Source: Arthrobacter sp. CJ23
Lineage (GTDB): Bacteria > Actinomycetota > Actinomycetes > Actinomycetales > Micrococcaceae
DNA length: 64,000 bases
NCBI RefSeq assembly: GCF_024741795.1
Contig: NZ_CP102950.1
Location: 1,674,001-1,738,000, forward strand
Reading direction: 5' to 3'
Of the stretch, positions 49,651 through 58,393 are shown piece by piece. Under the pieces are notes generated by a model that was given only the letters and a program-made list of their open reading frames with translations, did no database searches and was not told the DNA's origin. The translations under genes and the position numbers were made by a program. Positions within the stretch are counted from its first letter, which is position 1; each line of letters begins with the position of its first letter.

Positions 49651-51233
49651 ATGCTGGCGTCGGGCGGAATGGTCTCCACCCTCGAGTCCGTTGAGAAGGC
49701 GATCGCAAGCCTGCAGTCACTGCGGGAGTACACGCTCGCCATGGCTTCCCGGCTGGCGGAGGTGATGAACCACGGCAGTGCTGCGCTGAACGGTTCAACA
49801 GGAGCGGGATTCACGGCCGCGGGCTGGGATTCACGTTCGGCGGAACTGGCCCAGCGTGCGGTGGCGGCCGAGATCGCCACGGCCACGCGCACCAACGATC
49901 GCACGGTGCAGCGGCAAATGGGCCAAGCGGTGGAGCTTCTGGACCGCTTCCCAGCCACCTTCGGAGCCCTCGCGCAGGGCAGGATCAGTCTCGCCCACGC
50001 CGCGTGATCCAGGACGCCGGCATGTCTCTGGGCTATCCTTCCGCCTTGGCACGCCACGAAGCCGTGGTGGTGGCCTGCGCCGAGCAGCAGGCGCCTGGAC
50101 GGGTGCGCCGCTTGGCTGTCCGGAAAGCCGAGAAGGTCCAGCCCGAGGCCTTGACGCTCCGGCATGAACGGGCCGTGGCGGAACGACATGTCCGGGTGAC
50201 GCCGCTACCAGACGGCATGGCCGAGCTGGCCGCGGTGCTGCCCGCGGCAGTTGCACACGGCATCCACGATCGCCTCACCCGCATGGCCCACGCCCACGCA
50301 CAAGCCGAGGCAAACCAGGCCCCCTGTCCTGCCGGAATGCATCGAAACGTCGACCAGCTCCGCGCCGACCTCCTATCGGACGTGCTGTTGCGCGGCGCTC
50401 CCACCGGCCATGACACACCTGACGGGCTGTTGGCAGCCATTACAGCACGGGCGGCTGTCACCGTCCCCGTCCTGAACTTGATTGATGGGGGAACCGCCCG
50501 TGCCGCGGGCAACGCAGCCGCAATCAGCACAACCGCAGGAAACGCGGAACAGGTCCCGGCCGACATGGACGGACGCCATCCCATCGACCCCGGTACCGCC
50601 AGAATCCTCGCCGGCCAGGCAGCCGCGTGGAACAGGGTACTGACGGACCCGTTCACCGGTGCTGTGCTTTCCGTGGACAGGTACCGGCCCAGTGAGGAGC
50701 TCAAGCGGCTGCTGACATCCAGGGACAGCAGATGCCGTTTCCCTGGATGCGGGATCAAAGCACGTGATCTGGACGTGGACCACACCCAGGACGCCGCCCT
50801 CGGCGGGCCCACGGAAACCGGCAACCAAGTCGGGCTTTGCAGGCGCCACCACACGCTCAAGCACCGTTCGCCGTGGAAAACCCGGCAAGCCGGGGCCGGG
50901 GTGCTGGAATGGACCAGCCCAACCGGCCGAACTTACGTGGATCACCCACCCATACCCGCGACGCACACTGGCGTCACGGTCCGCACGCAACGCCGGGTGA
51001 CTGCTGATCACTTTGGGCCGGGAAATACTTTCAAACCGCCACCATTTGACGCGCCCCTGTGCCCAAGGACATCGGCGTGCGAGGGAGCTGCCGTCGGGCT
51101 GGCTGAATTGGGCAAGAACGCGGGCAAGAACCCGTCGTGGTGTGCTGGTTTCTCGCTTTCGCTGTGCTGCGCGGCGACACAGTGTGTTGAACGGCCCTCG
51201 ATTTCTCATCCGGGCAGCTTTCGTATAGGCTAA
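49651..51233 (+). pseudogene. DUF222/HNH endonuclease gene split by a frameshift
   Basis: A DUF222 domain protein with a C-terminal HNH nuclease is encoded in two frames. The first part (49651-50007) reads VSTLESVEKAIASLQSLREYTLAMASRL and ends ...ISLAHAA at a TGA. The second part continues in another frame from about 50003 with VIQDAGMSLGYPSALARHEAVVVACAEQ. Restoring one C in the run at 49999-50002 gives HARVIQDAG, the expected family sequence. The HNH motif is intact: CRFPGCGIKARDLDVDHTQDAALGGPTETGNQVGLCRRHHTLKH (about 50740-50880). The natural end is probably near PPPF (about 51050), and the tail beyond looks unrelated. Such genes are often multicopy in Arthrobacter-like genomes. It may be a true pseudogene or a sequencing error. 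Confidence 0.8.
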
Positions 51234-51280
51234 TACGCGTTGCTTGAACGGCCGCGAATAGCGATAACGGTCAGGCAAGG

Positions 51281-51354
<74 letters not shown>

Positions 51355-51361
51355 CCGCATG

Positions 51362-51402
51362 AAAAACCCCGCCGTTCCCGAGAGGGAGCGGCGGGGTTTT
51401 TC
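51362..51402. terminator. Bidirectional terminator after tRNA-Pro
   Basis: AAAAACCCCGCCG (51362-51374) pairs with CGGCGGGGTTTTT, giving A- and T-tracts on both sides. It serves tRNA-Pro on the plus strand and the marR gene on the minus strand. Confidence 0.9.
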
Positions 51403-51455
51403 GCGTTCAAGGAGGTGTGCTGAGCGCGCTCTTGTGCGGACGCACCCAGTCCCGC

Positions 51456-51902
51456 TTACACCCCCTGCAACGCCCCCAGGGCCTTGACCAGCGGCTCCAG
51501 CTCCGGAACCAGCTCTGCCGCGGCCAGCGCGGCAGCCAGGGTTTCGTCGTGCGCAGGTTTGGCCTCCAGCAGCAGTTTCTGGCCGGCAGCCGTAAGTTCG
51601 GTGTAGATGCCGCGGCGGTCGTCGGCGCATAGGATGCGGGTCAGCAGGCCGCGGTCTTCCAGGCGGTTCACCAGGCGCGTGGTGGCGCTGCTCGACAGTG
51701 CGGTGGCGCGGGCCAGCTGCTGCATCCGCATGTGCCAGCCGTCCTGGCGGCTCAGGGCGTCCAGGACCGTGTATTCCACCACGGAGAGCTCGACGGCGGA
51801 CTGAAGCGCCTTCTCGAGCTCTGTCTCGATGCTGCCGTGCAATGCCGCGAGCGTCCGCCAGCCCTGCGCGCGTACTTCTACGGCGTCGTCCTTGATGCCC
51901 AT
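51456..51902 (-). CDS. MarR-family transcriptional regulator
   Basis: This 148-residue regulator has a winged helix: LSVVEYTVLDALSRQDGWHMRMQQLARATALSSSATTRLVNRLEDRGLLTRILCADDRRGIYTELTAAGQKLL (residues 39-111). The wing DDRRGIYTELT is typical. It is divergent from an MFS efflux-type transporter, with palindromic sites between the genes. It therefore probably represses the transporter and itself until a small ligand binds. The inducer is not known. Confidence 0.92.
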   Translation of the reverse strand: MGIKDDAVEVRAQGWRTLAALHGSIETELEKALQSAVELSVVEYTVLDALSRQDGWHMRMQQLARATALSSSATTRLVNRLEDRGLLTRILCADDRRGIYTELTAAGQKLLLEAKPAHDETLAAALAAAELVPELEPLVKALGALQGV

Positions 51903-51949
51903 GTCTTCTGTGCTCCTGCCTGAATCTGAAATGGCGGCACCGCAAAAAG

Positions 51950-51967
51950 TAGTTGCTTGCGCAATTA
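51950..51967. promoter_or_regulatory. Candidate MarR operator
   Basis: TAGTTGC-TTGC-GCAATTA is an 18-bp imperfect inverted repeat between marR and the MFS gene. Further GCAACTA half-sites follow at about 51978 and 51999. A -35-like TTGCGC lies inside the operator. Confidence 0.6.
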
Positions 51968-52073
51968 TCTGGCGTGTGCAACTATGTATGAAGCGCCTGC
52001 AACTAATATTCTACGGTTCCCGGCGGCGCACATCCACTTCCCCAAGGAACCTGTCCCATTTAAGGAGCACCAC

Positions 52074-53282
52074 ATGCCCGCAGGGTTGATTGCCCTGGCT
52101 CTCGGCGGATTCGGCATCGGCCTGACCGAATTCGTCATCATGGGCCTCTTGCCCGAGGTCGCAGCCGATTTCAACGTCAGCGAAGCCTCCGCCGGCTGGT
52201 TCATCTCCGGCTACGCCCTCAGCGTGACGGTGGGCGCCCTGCTGGTGACCGCCGCAGTAACCAGGCTGCCGCGCAAACCCGTGCTGTTGGGCCTTCTGGT
52301 CCTGTTCATTGTCGGCAACCTGCTCTCGGCGATTGCCGACAGCTACCCGGCGATGCTGCTCGGGCGCATCATTGCCGCCCTCTGTCACGGTGCCTTCTTC
52401 GGCATCGGCTCCGTGGTGGCAGCGAGCCTCGTGCCGGCGCACAAGAAGGCCGGCGCCATTGCCATCATGTTCACCGGGCTCACGGCCGCCAACGTCCTGG
52501 GCGTTCCCTTCGGCACCCTCCTGGGGCAGAGTCATGGCTGGCGCTCCACCTTCTGGGCCATCACGGCCATTGGCGTGGTCGCACTGCTCGGCATTGCCTT
52601 CCTGGTCCCGCGTAGCAGCGCGGAACCCGGCAGGGGCTTGCGCAGCGAGCTCGGCGCGTTCAAATCCGAGCAGGTCTGGCTGTCCATCCTTGTCACGATC
52701 CTGGGCTACGGCGGCATGTTCGGCGCCTTCACGTACATCGCCTTCACCCTGACCGAGGTCTCCGGCTTCGACTCGGGCGCGGTCCCGTGGCTCCTGGTGA
52801 CTTTCGGCGTCGGGTTGTTCGTGGGCAACTTCGTCGGAGGCAAGGCGGCGGACAAGGCCCTGGACAAGACGCTGATCACCGCGCTGCTGGCCCTCGTGGC
52901 CGTACTGGTGTTCTTCGGGCTCACGGCAAGCAGCCCCGTTGCCACGGTCTTCTCCCTTGCCCTCATGGGCGGCGTCGGCTTTGCGGCCGTTCCCGGAATG
53001 CAGATGCGCGTCATGCATTTCGCGGCCTCCGCCCCGACGCTCGCGTCCGGCGCCAACATCGGCGCCTTCAACCTCGGCAATGCGCTCGGCGCCTGGCTGG
53101 GCGGCGTCACCATCACCCTCGGCCTCGGGTACACCTCGCCCATCTGGGCGGGGGCCGGAATCACCGTTGCCGGGCTGCTCGTGATGCTGGCCGCGGCGGC
53201 CGCCGCCCGACGCAGGGGAGCTGGGGCGGAAGAGCCAACCGCCGACGTCGAACGCGAACCCCAGGCTGCCGGCGTCGCCTGA
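52074..53282 (+). CDS. MFS transporter (DHA1/AraJ-like)
   Basis: This 402-residue major facilitator has about twelve membrane segments. Family signatures are LALGGFGIGLTEFVIMGLLPEVAADFNVSEASAGWFISGYALSVTVGA in helices 1-2 and LLGRIIAALCHGAFFGIGSVVAASLVP in helices 4-5. The subgroup includes AraJ and chloramphenicol or sugar efflux proteins; the substrate is unknown. AAGGAG precedes ATG 52074. The divergent MarR gene suggests inducible drug or toxin export. Confidence 0.9.
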   Translation: MPAGLIALALGGFGIGLTEFVIMGLLPEVAADFNVSEASAGWFISGYALSVTVGALLVTAAVTRLPRKPVLLGLLVLFIVGNLLSAIADSYPAMLLGRIIAALCHGAFFGIGSVVAASLVPAHKKAGAIAIMFTGLTAANVLGVPFGTLLGQSHGWRSTFWAITAIGVVALLGIAFLVPRSSAEPGRGLRSELGAFKSEQVWLSILVTILGYGGMFGAFTYIAFTLTEVSGFDSGAVPWLLVTFGVGLFVGNFVGGKAADKALDKTLITALLALVAVLVFFGLTASSPVATVFSLALMGGVGFAAVPGMQMRVMHFAASAPTLASGANIGAFNLGNALGAWLGGVTITLGLGYTSPIWAGAGITVAGLLVMLAAAAAARRRGAGAEEPTADVEREPQAAGVA

Positions 53283-53315
53283 CCCTGGCCAATGGTCATT
53301 GGCCAGCAAGCAGGG

Positions 53316-53348
53316 AAGCCCGCCGCGGGATCACCGCGGCGGGCTTTT
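53316..53348. terminator. Bidirectional terminator between convergent genes
   Basis: AAGCCCGCCGCGG (53316-53328) pairs with CCGCGGCGGGCTT (53334-53346), 13 bp perfect, followed by TT. It separates the MFS gene from the convergent membrane-protein gene. Confidence 0.85.
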
Positions 53349-53363
53349 CGCTGTTCCCGGTAT

Positions 53364-54053
53364 CTACTGTTTGTCGGGCTTGCCGTCCAGGTCGGGCTTG
53401 CCGTCGAAGACATCGGCGACGCGCCCCTTTGCCTCGTCGAGGAACGCTGCGGGGCCCGACGTCGGGCGGCCGGCTGCCGCGCGTTCGGCGTCGCGGGCTT
53501 CTTTCTCGGCCTGCTTGGCGGCCTTGAGCCGTTCGTTGTCGGCCTGCTTCAGGGCCTTGACCTTCTTGCCCCGGCTGCGCCACACCGTCCAGAGGATGAC
53601 CGCCACCACGAAGGCGACTGCGGCCGCAATCGCCGAAATGGCCGTCCAGGTGGTGAAGAAGCCTGCGTCCACGCTTAGCGTCCGCTGGCCGGCATGCGAG
53701 GATTCCGAGGAGCCGAAGACGATGCCGGCCGTCAGGAGGTTGGGTGTGGCGACGGCTACGGCCAGGAGCACGATGACGATTTTCCACGGCCATGTGATGG
53801 CCTTGTGCGTCGCCTGCCACGCAACCAGCAACGGGAGGAACGTGAACACGAAACCGTAGAACATGCCCACGAGCACGCTGGCACCGAGATCGCGGCGGAT
53901 CTGGCCGGCAATGACGTCGGACCACCAGCGGGGAAGTATGGCGGACAGGGTGAAGTAGCTGACCACGGCGATGAGCAAGGCAACGACGACCAGAATGATC
54001 TTGGCTCCCCAGTTGCCTTTTTTCCTGGCAGGTACCTGCGCTTGTTCAATCAT
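53364..54053 (-). CDS. Four-helix membrane protein with basic tail, function unknown
   Basis: This 229-residue protein has four likely membrane segments (residues about 17-38, 55-76, 84-103 and 133-153). A charged coiled-coil-like tail follows (KVKALKQADNERLKAAKQAEKEARDAERAAAG). It resembles proteins annotated only as permease-like in related actinobacteria. I cannot name a function. ATG 54053 (MIEQAQVPARKKGNWG) was chosen since the first helix follows normally. It is next to, but not clearly in an operon with, the Fpg/Nei gene, whose stop lies 53 bp upstream. Confidence 0.75.
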   Translation of the reverse strand: MIEQAQVPARKKGNWGAKIILVVVALLIAVVSYFTLSAILPRWWSDVIAGQIRRDLGASVLVGMFYGFVFTFLPLLVAWQATHKAITWPWKIVIVLLAVAVATPNLLTAGIVFGSSESSHAGQRTLSVDAGFFTTWTAISAIAAAVAFVVAVILWTVWRSRGKKVKALKQADNERLKAAKQAEKEARDAERAAAGRPTSGPAAFLDEAKGRVADVFDGKPDLDGKPDKQ

Positions 54054-54106
54054 GCGTCCATCATGGCAGAGGCCCGGGCGCGCTGCCGCAAGTTCGCCCG
54101 GATTGC

Positions 54107-55003
54107 CTAGTCGGCTTTGCCGCGGCGCCGCTTCTCGAGGATTTCCCCGCCGGTCTGGCACGTGGGGCAATATTGCAGCGATCCGGTGGTGTACGCGATT
54201 TCCCGTACCGTGTCCCCGCAGACCGGGCATGCTTGTCCCGTCCGTCCATGGACCCGCATGGAGGATTTCTTCAGGGCCTTGAGATCTTCGGGCCGCTTGC
54301 CCGTGGCCTGCTGTACGGCGTCCGTCAGGAGGGACCTCATGGTGTTGAAGAGATGTTCAACAGCCTGTGGATCCAGGGATGAGGCCGTTGCGAAGGGCGA
54401 CAACTTTGCGGCGTGCAGGATCTCGTCGCTGTAGGCGTTTCCGATCCCGGCGAGGACTTTCTGATCCTTCAGGAGTGCCTTGAGTTGCTGTCTCGCGCTG
54501 AACAGCCTGCTGAACTCCTCCAGGCCAAGGCCGGGTTCCATTGGTTCCGGGCCCAGCTCGGCGATGCCATGGATATCCGCCGGATCGTTGACGATGAAGA
54601 CGGCCAAGCCCTTCCACGTCCCGGCGTCAGTGAGGTCGAAAGACACGTCCTGGCCGTTCCGCGCGAAGTTCAGCCGCGCTGCAATGAATCCGGGCTTGTC
54701 CACGGGACCCACGGCTTTCTCCATGAAGTGCAGCCAGCCTGCCTGCGCCAGGTTGAAAGCCAGGAACATCGTCACGGGGGAGCCCGGTGCAGACAGTGCA
54801 TCCGGGCCCGCAGCCGTCTTGAGGAGGACGAACTTTCCCCGCCGGGACACCGATTCGACCGTCCGCCCCTGGAGTTCCTCCGGCGGGTGTTCCTTGGTCT
54901 TCAGTGAGAAGTAATTCGGGAACTGCACTTGGGTGATCACGGCGCCGCTGAGCTGCCCGTCCAGGAACGTGGCCATTGCTGCGAGTTCGGGGAGTTCGGG
55001 CAT
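54107..55003 (-). CDS. Fpg/Nei-family DNA glycosylase
   Basis: This 298-residue glycosylase/AP lyase acts on oxidised bases. The N-terminus MPELPE gives the catalytic Pro2 and Glu3 after Met. RRGKFVLL carries the conserved beta-hairpin Lys. The H2TH helix pair is at LKDQKVLAGIGNAYSDEILHAAKLSPFA. The C-terminal zinc finger has Cys259, 262, 279 and 282 (CPVC...CPTC). All key residues are intact. The split between Fpg and Nei type is not clear from reading alone. GGAAG precedes the ATG. Confidence 0.93.
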   Translation of the reverse strand: MPELPELAAMATFLDGQLSGAVITQVQFPNYFSLKTKEHPPEELQGRTVESVSRRGKFVLLKTAAGPDALSAPGSPVTMFLAFNLAQAGWLHFMEKAVGPVDKPGFIAARLNFARNGQDVSFDLTDAGTWKGLAVFIVNDPADIHGIAELGPEPMEPGLGLEEFSRLFSARQQLKALLKDQKVLAGIGNAYSDEILHAAKLSPFATASSLDPQAVEHLFNTMRSLLTDAVQQATGKRPEDLKALKKSSMRVHGRTGQACPVCGDTVREIAYTTGSLQYCPTCQTGGEILEKRRRGKAD

Positions 55004-55166
55004 TGTCAGCTTCCTTTGCGGACATTCCGGTGGGGACCGGATCAGACACACTTCCATGATCCCAGACGCCTCTGGGGAGGGAAGGCGATTGTGCATATAC
55101 TTTCAGCGGTGGCCGGAAGCCCGGTCCGCCGTCGAGGTCAGTAACAGTCCCGATGAAAGGCGACCG

Positions 55167-55553
55167 ATGAGCAACATTCCTGCCGATCTTTCCTACACTG
55201 CCGAACACGAATGGGTCACTGCCCCCAATGCCGAGGGCATTGTGCGGATTGGAATCACTGATTTTGCCCAGGACGCGCTGGGCGATGTTGTCTACGCCCA
55301 GATGCCGGAAGCCGGCACCACCGTGGCCGGCAACGACGTCGTCGGTGAAGTTGAATCCACCAAGAGCGTCAGCGACATCTACGCGCCGGTATCCGGTGAG
55401 GTGGTGGCCCGCAACGAGGCGCTGGACACGGACCCGTCCCTGATCAACTCGGACCCCTACGGCGAAGGCTGGCTCCTGGAAGTCAAACTGGCCGAGGCGG
55501 ACGCCGTGGAGTCGCTGCTCAGTTCATCCGAGTATGAACAGCAGGTAGGCTAA
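55167..55553 (+). CDS. gcvH: Glycine cleavage system H protein
   Basis: This 128-residue lipoyl carrier shuttles the aminomethyl group from glycine decarboxylase to the T protein. The lipoylated Lys66 lies in VGEVESTKSVSDIYAPVSGEV. The start is ATG 55167 after a GAAAGGCG site. A TATACT -10-like box at 55096-55101 may be its promoter. The other glycine-cleavage genes are not in the window. The order gcvH-garA matches Rv1826-Rv1827. Confidence 0.96.
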   Translation: MSNIPADLSYTAEHEWVTAPNAEGIVRIGITDFAQDALGDVVYAQMPEAGTTVAGNDVVGEVESTKSVSDIYAPVSGEVVARNEALDTDPSLINSDPYGEGWLLEVKLAEADAVESLLSSSEYEQQVG

Positions 55554-55559
55554 AGTTAT

Positions 55560-55613
55560 CTGGCCCGCCCGGCTGGTACTCCTGCGTTAGCGGGAGCCGG
55601 GAAGGCGGGCCAG
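55560..55613 (+). terminator. Large hairpin between gcvH and garA
   Basis: CTGGCCCGCC (55560-55569) pairs perfectly with GGCGGGCCAG (55604-55613). Inner stems (CGGCT/AGCCG region and CCTGC/GCGGG) extend it. It starts 7 bp after the gcvH stop and may terminate or attenuate transcription into garA. Confidence 0.6.
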
Positions 55614-55690
55614 CAAACCGATTTCCCCGGCGGAACCGGGCGAAGGTGTGGCCGGCAGCGAGCAGCAGCCGGCGGATGAGGAGGAATTCC

Positions 55691-56167
55691 ATGGTTGGCG
55701 GCGAACAGAACCAAACCACTGGCGAGAACGGTGCGGACGAACAGCCTACGCCGGAGACCACCTCGATCAGCCTGACGCCCGTATGGGATGAGCCCAAAAT
55801 TGCGCCCAAGTTGGCCCCCGAAGAGCGGGCGTCCGTGGAAGCGCTGCCGCCGGACTCCGCGCTGCTCATTGCGCACAGCGGACCGAACGTCGGTGCCCGC
55901 TTCCTGCTGGACTCGGACACCACCACGGCAGGCAGGCACCCCGACGCCGACATCTTCCTTGACGACGTGACGGTTTCCCGCAAGCACGTGGAGTTCCACC
56001 GCACGGAATCCGGCTTCGAGGTAGTCGACATGGGCAGCCTGAACGGAACCTACGTCAACCACGACCGCGTGGACAGCGTGCAGTTGAAGACCGGCAATGA
56101 AGTCCAGATCGGCAAATTCCGGCTGACCTACTACCTGAGCCCTGCCCGCGCAGCAGGCCAAGTCTGA
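55691..56167 (+). CDS. garA: FHA-domain protein GarA/OdhI
   Basis: This 158-residue FHA protein is of the GarA/OdhI type. These proteins inhibit 2-oxoglutarate dehydrogenase and adjust glutamate enzymes, and are switched off when Ser/Thr kinases phosphorylate the N-terminal ETT motif. Here the motif is ETTS at residues 22-25. The FHA domain (residues 58-150) has GRHPDADIFLDDVTVSRKHVEF and GSLNGTYVN, with the phosphothreonine-binding Arg, Ser and His present. A strong GAGGA site precedes ATG 55691. This links the region to control of the TCA cycle and nitrogen metabolism. Confidence 0.95.
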   Translation: MVGGEQNQTTGENGADEQPTPETTSISLTPVWDEPKIAPKLAPEERASVEALPPDSALLIAHSGPNVGARFLLDSDTTTAGRHPDADIFLDDVTVSRKHVEFHRTESGFEVVDMGSLNGTYVNHDRVDSVQLKTGNEVQIGKFRLTYYLSPARAAGQV

Positions 56168-56184
56168 TTCCGGGGAACCACTCT

Positions 56185-56907
56185 GTGGCAATGGCCCAGC
56201 CGGAGCGTCGAGGGCCCCAGGTCCTGAACATCGGGGAAGTTCTCGCGCTTTTGAGCGACGACTTTCCCGCCATGACCGCATCCAAGATCCGGTTTCTGGA
56301 GGAGAAGGGGCTGATCAACCCCAAGCGCACTCCGGCTGGATACCGTCAGTACGCGGACAGCGATGTGGAACGGCTGCGCTTCATCCTGGCCCTGCAGCGG
56401 GACCAGTACCTGCCGCTGAAGGTCATCAAGGACTACCTCGACGCGATCGACCGCGGGGAACGCCCGGACAAGCTGCCGGACGGGGTCACCGTGTCTCCGC
56501 GGATCGTTTCCGAAGCGCTCGCCGCCGAAATCCACGGGCGTGCCCGCGCCCTGAGCGAGGAGCAGCTGCGTGCGGAGTCCGGTGCCAGCGTGCCGTTGCT
56601 TCAATCCCTGCTCAGTTTTGGCCTCATCAGCCACGCCAACGGCAAGTTCGACGAGCATGCGCTCCAGGTGGCCCGCGCCTGTGTCCAGCTTGAGGGCCAT
56701 GGCCTGGAACCGCGCCACCTGCGTCCGTTTCAAGCCGCTGCCGAACGTGAGTTCAGCCTTGTTGAGCGGGCCGTTGCGCCGCTGACGTCCCGGAAGGACG
56801 CAGCCTCGCAGGCCCGGGCCGCCGAGGCCGCACGCGAAATCAGCGAGCTTTGCCTGAGCCTGCACCGGGCGTTGGTGCAGGACCGTATCTCCCGCATGGA
56901 CGCCTGA
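56185..56907 (+). CDS. ftsR: MerR-family regulator FtsR (Rv1828-like)
   Basis: This 240-residue protein has an N-terminal MerR winged HTH (LNIGEVLALLSDDFPAMTASKIRFLEEKGLINPKRTPAGYRQYADSDVERLRFILALQ, residues 15-70). Its C-terminal half does not look like a metal-binding MerR sensor. By position and sequence pattern it matches Rv1828, called FtsR in Corynebacterium, where it affects ftsZ expression and growth. GTG at 56185 or ATG at 56191 could be the start. The next gene overlaps its stop (TGATG). Confidence 0.88.
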   Translation: MAMAQPERRGPQVLNIGEVLALLSDDFPAMTASKIRFLEEKGLINPKRTPAGYRQYADSDVERLRFILALQRDQYLPLKVIKDYLDAIDRGERPDKLPDGVTVSPRIVSEALAAEIHGRARALSEEQLRAESGASVPLLQSLLSFGLISHANGKFDEHALQVARACVQLEGHGLEPRHLRPFQAAAEREFSLVERAVAPLTSRKDAASQARAAEAAREISELCLSLHRALVQDRISRMDA

Positions 56908-57410
56908 TGATCGAAGTCGAAATCGTCGGCGTCCGGATCGAGCTGCCGTCCAATCAGCCACTGGTTCTCCTGCGCGAGATCAACGGCGAACGGCACGTGC
57001 CCATCTGGATCGGAACACCCGAGGCCAGTGCCATTGCCTTGGCGCAGCAGGGTGTGGTGCCTCCAAGGCCCATGACGCACGACCTCCTGGTCGATGTTGT
57101 CGAATCCCTGGGGCACTCGATCATCAGCGTCAATATCGTGGCCGTTGAGGACAACATCTTCTACGGGCAGCTGCAGTTCGACAACGGCACAGTGGTCAGT
57201 TCCCGGGCCTCGGACGCGCTGGCCCTGGCCCTGCGTGCCAAATGCCGGATCTGGTGCGCTGATGCCGTCATGGAGGAAGCAGGGGTCCGTATCACCGAGC
57301 ATGATGAGGGCGAGGAAGCCGAACCGGATTCCGCCGTTGACGAGGAAGGCGAGCTGCGCAAGTTCCGGGAATTCCTGGACGACGTGGAGCCGGAGGATTT
57401 CGAGGGCTGA
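56907..57410 (+). CDS. Bifunctional nuclease (BFN) domain protein
   Basis: This 167-residue protein has a BFN domain (DUF151): VEIVGVRIELPSNQPLVLLREINGERHVPIWIGTPEASAIALAQQ, then RPMTHDLLVDVVESLGHSIISVNIVAVEDNIFYGQLQF and SSRASDALALALRAKCRIWCADAVMEEAG. Some family members have DNase and RNase activity in vitro, but the bacterial role is not settled. The start overlaps the ftsR stop by one base, so the two are coupled. The arrangement equals Rv1828-Rv1829. Confidence 0.9.
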   Translation: MIEVEIVGVRIELPSNQPLVLLREINGERHVPIWIGTPEASAIALAQQGVVPPRPMTHDLLVDVVESLGHSIISVNIVAVEDNIFYGQLQFDNGTVVSSRASDALALALRAKCRIWCADAVMEEAGVRITEHDEGEEAEPDSAVDEEGELRKFREFLDDVEPEDFEG

Positions 57411-57423
57411 CACGGAATTAAGG

Positions 57424-57441
57424 TTGAAGTTGAAGCTGAAG
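57424..57441 (+). repeat. Three tandem hexamers (TTGAAG TTGAAG CTGAAG)
   Basis: Eighteen bases made of three nearly identical hexamers start 13 bp after the BFN stop and end 34 bp upstream of the -35 box of the next promoter. This could be a regulator site. Confidence 0.5.
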
Positions 57442-57475
57442 GTTTCGACACGATCCGAAATTGCTTCCGACGTCT

Positions 57476-57504
57476 TTGACCTTGGGCCTCCACAGGCCTA
57501 ACGT
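57476..57504 (+). promoter_or_regulatory. Promoter of the second MerR gene with a palindrome in its spacer
   Basis: TTGACC (57476-57481), a 17-bp spacer and TAACGT (57499-57504) form a good housekeeping promoter. The spacer holds GGCCT-CCAC-AGGCC, an inverted repeat at 57485-57498. MerR regulators bind between -35 and -10, so self-control is plausible. Confidence 0.6.
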
Positions 57505-57650
57505 CGAAGTATCAAGTTCCCGTTGCATACACTGCCCCCGCAAGTCACACTGGAATGTGGACCTGCGCGGAGACTACACGGCTGGGTTTCGCCCACGTGT
57601 TGCGTGCTGGATGCACCTTCCCCAGGGGAACTTACTACAAGGAGGGTCAC

Positions 57651-58244
<594 letters not shown>

Positions 58245-58272
58245 GCGCTGGGCCCGCGTCAGACGCCGCCGG

Positions 58273-58325
58273 CACAGATACGCAGAAGGCCGCCTCCCCT
58301 TGAGGCGGCCTTCTGCGTATCTGTG
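58273..58325. terminator. Bidirectional terminator, 24-bp perfect stem
   Basis: Bases 58273-58296 and 58302-58325 are perfect inverted repeats of 24 bp, separated by a 5-base loop (CCCTT). It lies between the convergent merR and ParA-like genes. Confidence 0.85.
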
Positions 58326-58393
58326 TCCAAGCGGTTGCATTGATGCAGCTGTGTCCAGCCTAGGCCTGGCCCCGTGTTGGCCTGGCCCCGATG

